This document shows positions 14,701 through 17,639 of a stretch of 17,639 nt of DNA, piece by piece (position 1 is the first letter of the stretch; every line of letters begins with the position of its first letter). The DNA comes from Physcocola sp002396385 (GTDB taxonomy: Bacteria > Bacteroidota > Bacteroidia > Bacteroidales > Paludibacteraceae): NCBI GenBank assembly GCA_946535435.1, contig CAMNDM010000062.1:1-17639 (forward strand), given 5' to 3'. Position numbers and translations under genes: made by a program. The notes below the pieces were generated by a model that saw only the letters and a list, made by a program, of their open reading frames with translations, did not search any database and had not been told where the DNA came from.

Positions 14701-17639
14701 GGTGATGGTAGTAGGGCAATCGTTTGCACCGTAACCAGTCACCTGGTATTTCTGGCTCATGTTAGCGCTTTCAATTTCCATGACATTGCTGGTTGAACCA
14801 GAAGGCCATTCGAAGCGTTCAGCGTCACCCACAATGGTCAGGGTGAGTGGCTGGTAACGACATACGCTGATTTCGTCGTTAACACCGTCGGTTACACTGT
14901 AACCGTCAACCCAAATGGTAGGAGCAGAGAAGACGGTGAGTGGAACATCGATTGAAGACTCACAACCGTACTTGTTACGTCCGTAGAGGGTGTAGTTTGC
15001 ATCGGCAGTCGGCGTAATCGTCAGGCTGCTCTTTTCAGAAACCACCTCGTCATCGAGTTTCCAGTACCAAGAGTTCGCATCGCTCGAGCGGCCGTAGATA
15101 GTGGTCTTAGAACCTGAGCAAACCTTAGGATCGAGCGGTTCGTAAGTGATGGTAGGCACCTCGATAGCGTTAATCTTGAAGACCGCCGTGTTAACACACT
15201 TGTTAGCATCGGTACCCTGAACGGTGTAGAATTCACTTTCACCGGCATAATCAGAGAACTCGTTCTTGCGGCTCATCACATTGTCTTTATCATCGTACCA
15301 TACGTAGTTTTCACCACCATCGGCAGTCAGCGTGAACTTGGTGTCGCGGCAGAGGCTTACACGGTTGGTGTTACCCTGCTCGTCGCTGATGGTAATATCT
15401 GGCAACTCGTTCACGGTTACGTTGTATTCGATAGAGGCAGGACAGTTGGTCGAGCTCTTCAAACCAGAAACCGAATAAGTACGAGAGTAAGTAGGACTTA
15501 CAGTCACATTCTTTTCAGTTGTGCCATCGAACCAAGAGTAAGAGTCAGCACCGGTAATGTCAAGGTCAAGCGACTCGCCACGGCAGACAGATACATTGAT
15601 TCGTCCGTTTTCGTCAGGCACACCGTAAGTGGTAGAGTACAATACCGGAGAAGCATTGGTCTTCACCACAATATCGCGAGAACCTACGCAACCATAACCA
15701 TCGGTACCGGTAATGGTATAAACCGAAGTGGTAGTTGGGTTGAGTACCATGGTGTTGGCATCGGCCACATCCATATCCTCGGACGTCCAGTGGTAGTGTT
15801 TAGCGTTGAGAGGGATGAGCACGAGGTCGCTACCCGCGCACATCGAGATGGAACTATCGCTGTTGACCACCACGTTGTCACCATCGGCCGAGAAGGCGAT
15901 ATGAGGGAGAGCGTGAGTGGTGATATCCAACTTCTGAACGGTAGAGCAGCCACCGATGCCACGGTATTTAGCTTCAACTTTCACTGTTTCCTTACCAGGT
16001 GTTGTAGAGCGGTAAGTGAAGTTTTCACCCGAGAAGTTATCGTTCCAGACGTAAACCAATTCGTCGTTAGGATCGATCACGTTCATTTCCATTGGCGTGT
16101 TCTCGCACACATCGTTCTTGAAGTCGACGTGGAGTTCAGGCGCCTGGGTGTAGGTAAGGGTGAATGGAACGTTAGCATAGCATCCATTTTCAGCTATAGC
16201 TTTCAAATTACCCTCAACAGGTTGATAAAGCATCTTGTAATTGAGGAATTCGTTGTGGTCTCCAGAGACACCTGAAACACCTGTCCATTCATAATGGTCA
16301 GCTCCATTAGCTTCAAGATTAACTTCATCTCCTTCACAGACATTCATCGAACCTGCAATCCAAGGATCTGGTTTTTGAAGAACTGAAAGCGTAATTACAC
16401 GAGATGCTTCACAAGAACCGATATATCCAGTCAACTGTATACGCTGAGATGTGCTGGTTCCAACTGGTGTAAACGACTCTTCTGAAGAAGACTCAAGTCC
16501 ATCTACCCAATTCCAAGTTTTAGCACCACGTGCAGTGAAAGTAAGAGGATTATCAGAGCAAACAGAATAATTGTAATTACCTGTGCCGTCGTCTTCCAAT
16601 TCAATTGCTGCATTATAGTCCTCACTTGCATATACTTTGAGGGTTGGAGAGCTTATCAAACTAATTGTATAATCATCGGAACCAATACAACCGTATTTGT
16701 CAATTACAGTAACTTGGAACTTCTTAGTTTCTGTAATAACTGGTGTAATCGTCGCACCCGCACCGTCGGTACCCCAATCGAAAGTAGTAGCGTCAGGAGA
16801 GGTAGCGGTCAGGGTTACGATTCCATCCATACAAGCTTCGTCATTGTCGGCATTAATTGTAACAAGTGGTGAAGGATGTACTTGGAAGGTAAATACCTTG
16901 TCGTTGCGGCAACCGTTCTTCCAACCAGAGAGCTGAACACTGAACGGAGCCGGAGAAGTCACTTCACGTTCATACACACATGGTCCATCTGTTTCTTCAA
17001 CACAAATATTATTTGGATTATTCGACCAAACATATTTTTCTGCGCCATGAGCGGTAACAGACATTGTTGAATTCTGACAAGGATAATCATTACCTGTAAT
17101 ATAAAGTTCAGGCAATTCATTTACGACTACAGTTACTTGTTTAGTAGTTGTACACTCTTCCTTGCCAACTAATGTAGCAGTAACAGGTATTGTGTGTGTA
17201 CCAGCTTTATCAAAAGTCTTGCTATAAACGTTACCTTCTTCCTCATTATTCCACTTATATGTGCAAGCAAGTTCCGTATTAATAGCAGTCATCTGAAGTG
17301 CTTCATTCAAACAAATTGCTTCAGGGGCTTCAACAGTGAAGTCAGGACGCTTTGTTGGAATTATCCACTTCGTGAGTTTATTACTACAATTATGCTCATC
17401 TACACCTGTCAAAGTTACTCTTAAACTTGTCTTTGTAACCAAAGTTGACAGAGTAGTAGAATTTATCGTTGCAGGCTTACCCATACCATCATACGATATA
17501 TCCCATACATAGCTCAACGCACCCTTGGCGGTCAAATCGGTGTAGGTGTTCTCACAAGGAGCAAGGTCACCATCAATATCGAGCTGAGGTAAGTTGTTCA
17601 CCTTGATGGTGGTCGTAGCGGTAGCCGAACAACCTTGTT
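11746..17639 (-). CDS. Giant T9SS type B adhesin, Ig-like repeats (5' end beyond the window)
   Basis: The open frame runs off the right edge. Residues QGCSATATTTIK precede a GTG at 17601 with no break, so that GTG is internal and the protein is longer than the about 1963 residues seen. Visible are 22 Ig-like units of about 70-91 residues, each with one Cys pair and a W in the YxW strand. A PKD-like region follows (about 1755-1840, counting from the GTG), then a type B sorting domain (1847-1951): FWAPDAFSPNGDGLNDRFVF, IYDRLGGIVYEG, GWDGTCKGKACPWGVYGYTV and a terminal SITLIR. The PNGDGLND signature is intact. It is likely exported by the T9SS and displayed as a long stalk by the PorP/SprF protein encoded 12 nt downstream. 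The N-terminal tip that would define ligand binding is outside the window. One unit (about residues 162-245) has two extra cysteines (200, 208). Confidence 0.9.
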   Translation of the reverse strand, partial: QGCSATATTTIKVNNLPQLDIDGDLAPCENTYTDLTAKGALSYVWDISYDGMGKPATINSTTLSTLVTKTSLRVTLTGVDEHNCSNKLTKWIIPTKRPDFTVEAPEAICLNEALQMTAINTELACTYKWNNEEEGNVYSKTFDKAGTHTIPVTATLVGKEECTTTKQVTVVVNELPELYITGNDYPCQNSTMSVTAHGAEKYVWSNNPNNICVEETDGPCVYEREVTSPAPFSVQLSGWKNGCRNDKVFTFQVHPSPLVTINADNDEACMDGIVTLTATSPDATTFDWGTDGAGATITPVITETKKFQVTVIDKYGCIGSDDYTISLISSPTLKVYASEDYNAAIELEDDGTGNYNYSVCSDNPLTFTARGAKTWNWVDGLESSSEESFTPVGTSTSQRIQLTGYIGSCEASRVITLSVLQKPDPWIAGSMNVCEGDEVNLEANGADHYEWTGVSGVSGDHNEFLNYKMLYQPVEGNLKAIAENGCYANVPFTLTYTQAPELHVDFKNDVCENTPMEMNVIDPNDELVYVWNDNFSGENFTYRSTTPGKETVKVEAKYRGIGGCSTVQKLDITTHALPHIAFSADGDNVVVNSDSSISMCAGSDLVLIPLNAKHYHWTSEDMDVADANTMVLNPTTTSVYTITGTDGYGCVGSRDIVVKTNASPVLYSTTYGVPDENGRINVSVCRGESLDLDITGADSYSWFDGTTEKNVTVSPTYSRTYSVSGLKSSTNCPASIEYNVTVNELPDITISDEQGNTNRVSLCRDTKFTLTADGGENYVWYDDKDNVMSRKNEFSDYAGESEFYTVQGTDANKCVNTAVFKINAIEVPTITYEPLDPKVCSGSKTTIYGRSSDANSWYWKLDDEVVSEKSSLTITPTADANYTLYGRNKYGCESSIDVPLTVFSAPTIWVDGYSVTDGVNDEISVCRYQPLTLTIVGDAERFEWPSGSTSNVMEIESANMSQKYQVTGYGANDCPTTITIPVNVIPTAKISIDGEQYVCQGSPTQLKVVAQPEDYDNYVWNNNMIGETNEVYVNEDMTVTVTGTNSETGCTNTASFPIRMKPLPVLGFQGETTVCKGASNIIYATGANTYVWQDGTEGDAYVSTPQSNEILKVVGTLDGCSDELSIPITVEVAPVIWAEGLKPICRGDELSLMAMGAETYQWSDGTTTAEFHANPVDDITYTLTGTAENGCSTTIPVAVTVRDLPTVTISGATSVCLNSATDLSAVIDSKSVQPDGDGNKYRWYNADDELISTQNVLNYNITDDKTYFRLVGIDPAGCEGSAKVTITSLPLPNLGYSGPTSICSGSEGTFFATGAKDYEWTFGDEKFEGNVLKVSPVTDTYYKLVGTSAMGCKAETDIVLTVNQLPDVTVSGNTSVCRGDALDLVGAGAETYIWSDGTTNEHFTATPVATSQYSLTGIDANGCSNTARFTVTVNELPKFQALAEFPNVCQGEKDRLWAENEDKEGEYSYFWTTADGTNLTGQEVEPVISWDDAVEFTVIAVNDLTHCQSSVQKTIYSNPIPAVGFLPYDSVCAHGSITVTAYGAQDYEWQINNKVVGNEAALTLDDLTTSTQLYVTGTLSGCSSTSVASVIVVPNPIATISEPDGKDYFCSGTTVHLVGSGLGKDGVYEWLANGEPLKVDTALYSEIEDHPARSTEYTLTVTNEHGCTNTVTKRMNIQTLPVVGINRDKSYVCPGQVDSVKFQAVNKTYNRNVQWYWESVPGQPDIQANQIENEFVAIIDTTVRVTLKGIDDLGCVGTATVDIQLRQKDPLKFRVNPSCIDDESRTVRFTGIVPETENTKWTWTVDMNENSTNDTKLEGAIANYTYPGILADSILVGVHAVDPYGCIYDSSAYIYKWHDFWAPDAFSPNGDGLNDRFVFRGGRFINEFHVIIYDRLGGIVYEGDENDLLRSTSDEIPSNYGWDGTCKGKACPWGVYGYTVTYSSNENSVFKSGKKRGSITLIR
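12337..17639 (-). repeat. At least 22 tandem Ig-like units in A-B-C register (adhesin 2)
   Basis: First cysteines, numbered from the GTG at 17601, fall at 16, 97, 175, 257, 348, 422, 499, 588, 673, 751, 828, 914, 987, 1063, 1133, 1204, 1291, 1365, 1437, 1520, 1598 and 1681. Counting back from the last unit, every third unit shares type features. Positions 1, 4, 7, 10... are type A (GIN, TISG, SIDG, TISD, TINA, DIDG). Positions 3, 6, 9, 12, 15, 18 carry F or Y at the first strand (GF, GY, GF, TY, AF, VY). Positions 8, 11 and 17 carry a Trp (IWAEG, IWVDG, PWIAG). Unit length is more variable than in adhesin 1 (70-91). Confidence 0.7.

Noticed and set aside
17599..17601. GTG at 17601 as the start of the larger adhesin
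   Set aside because: The frame stays open upstream to the window edge and encodes the end of another repeat unit (QGCSATATTTIK), so the GTG is an internal valine.

Overview
The window comes from a member of the Bacteroidota, most likely a Bacteroidales (Prevotella/Bacteroides-like) bacterium. The evidence is the set of type IX secretion system (T9SS) type B cargo proteins paired with PorP/SprF outer-membrane proteins, Bacteroides-style promoters (TTTG ... TAnnTTTG), start codons without a clear Shine-Dalgarno, and lipoproteins with a Bacteroidetes surface-export signal. All ten genes lie on the minus strand, so transcription runs from high to low coordinates.

In transcription order: (1) a giant adhesin that enters from the right edge (11746 to beyond 17639; at least 1963 residues visible, N-terminus outside the window), followed 12 nt later by a PorP/SprF protein (10711-11733) and a strong terminator. 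(2) A three-gene operon behind the best promoter in the window: a SAM-dependent O-methyltransferase (9904-10596), an FKBP-type prolyl isomerase lipoprotein predicted to be surface exposed (9361-9882), and a TrmH/SpoU RNA methyltransferase (8812-9351). (3) A 268-bp intergenic leader, then a second, complete giant adhesin of 1493 residues (4062-8543), followed 11 nt later by a second PorP/SprF protein (3070-4050). (4) A small outer-membrane beta-barrel protein with its own promoter and terminator (2194-2835). (5) An RNase Z-like metallo-beta-lactamase-fold hydrolase (1289-2098). (6) A lipoprotein resembling the surface glycan-binding proteins (144-1157), closed by a terminator.

The main system is the pair of adhesin + PorP/SprF cassettes. 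By analogy with SprB/SprF of Flavobacterium johnsoniae, each adhesin should be exported by the T9SS through its C-terminal CHU_C-type (type B) domain and held at the cell surface with its dedicated PorP/SprF partner. No core T9SS gene is in the window. Both adhesins consist mainly of about 71-83-residue Ig-like units, each with one cysteine pair. Reading the units in register shows a higher-order period of three: in both proteins the units cycle through three recognisable types (A, B, C), and both arrays end on type A. The two proteins differ by whole trimers, which suggests that they grow and shrink three domains at a time. This trimeric organisation is the observation I consider most worth checking.
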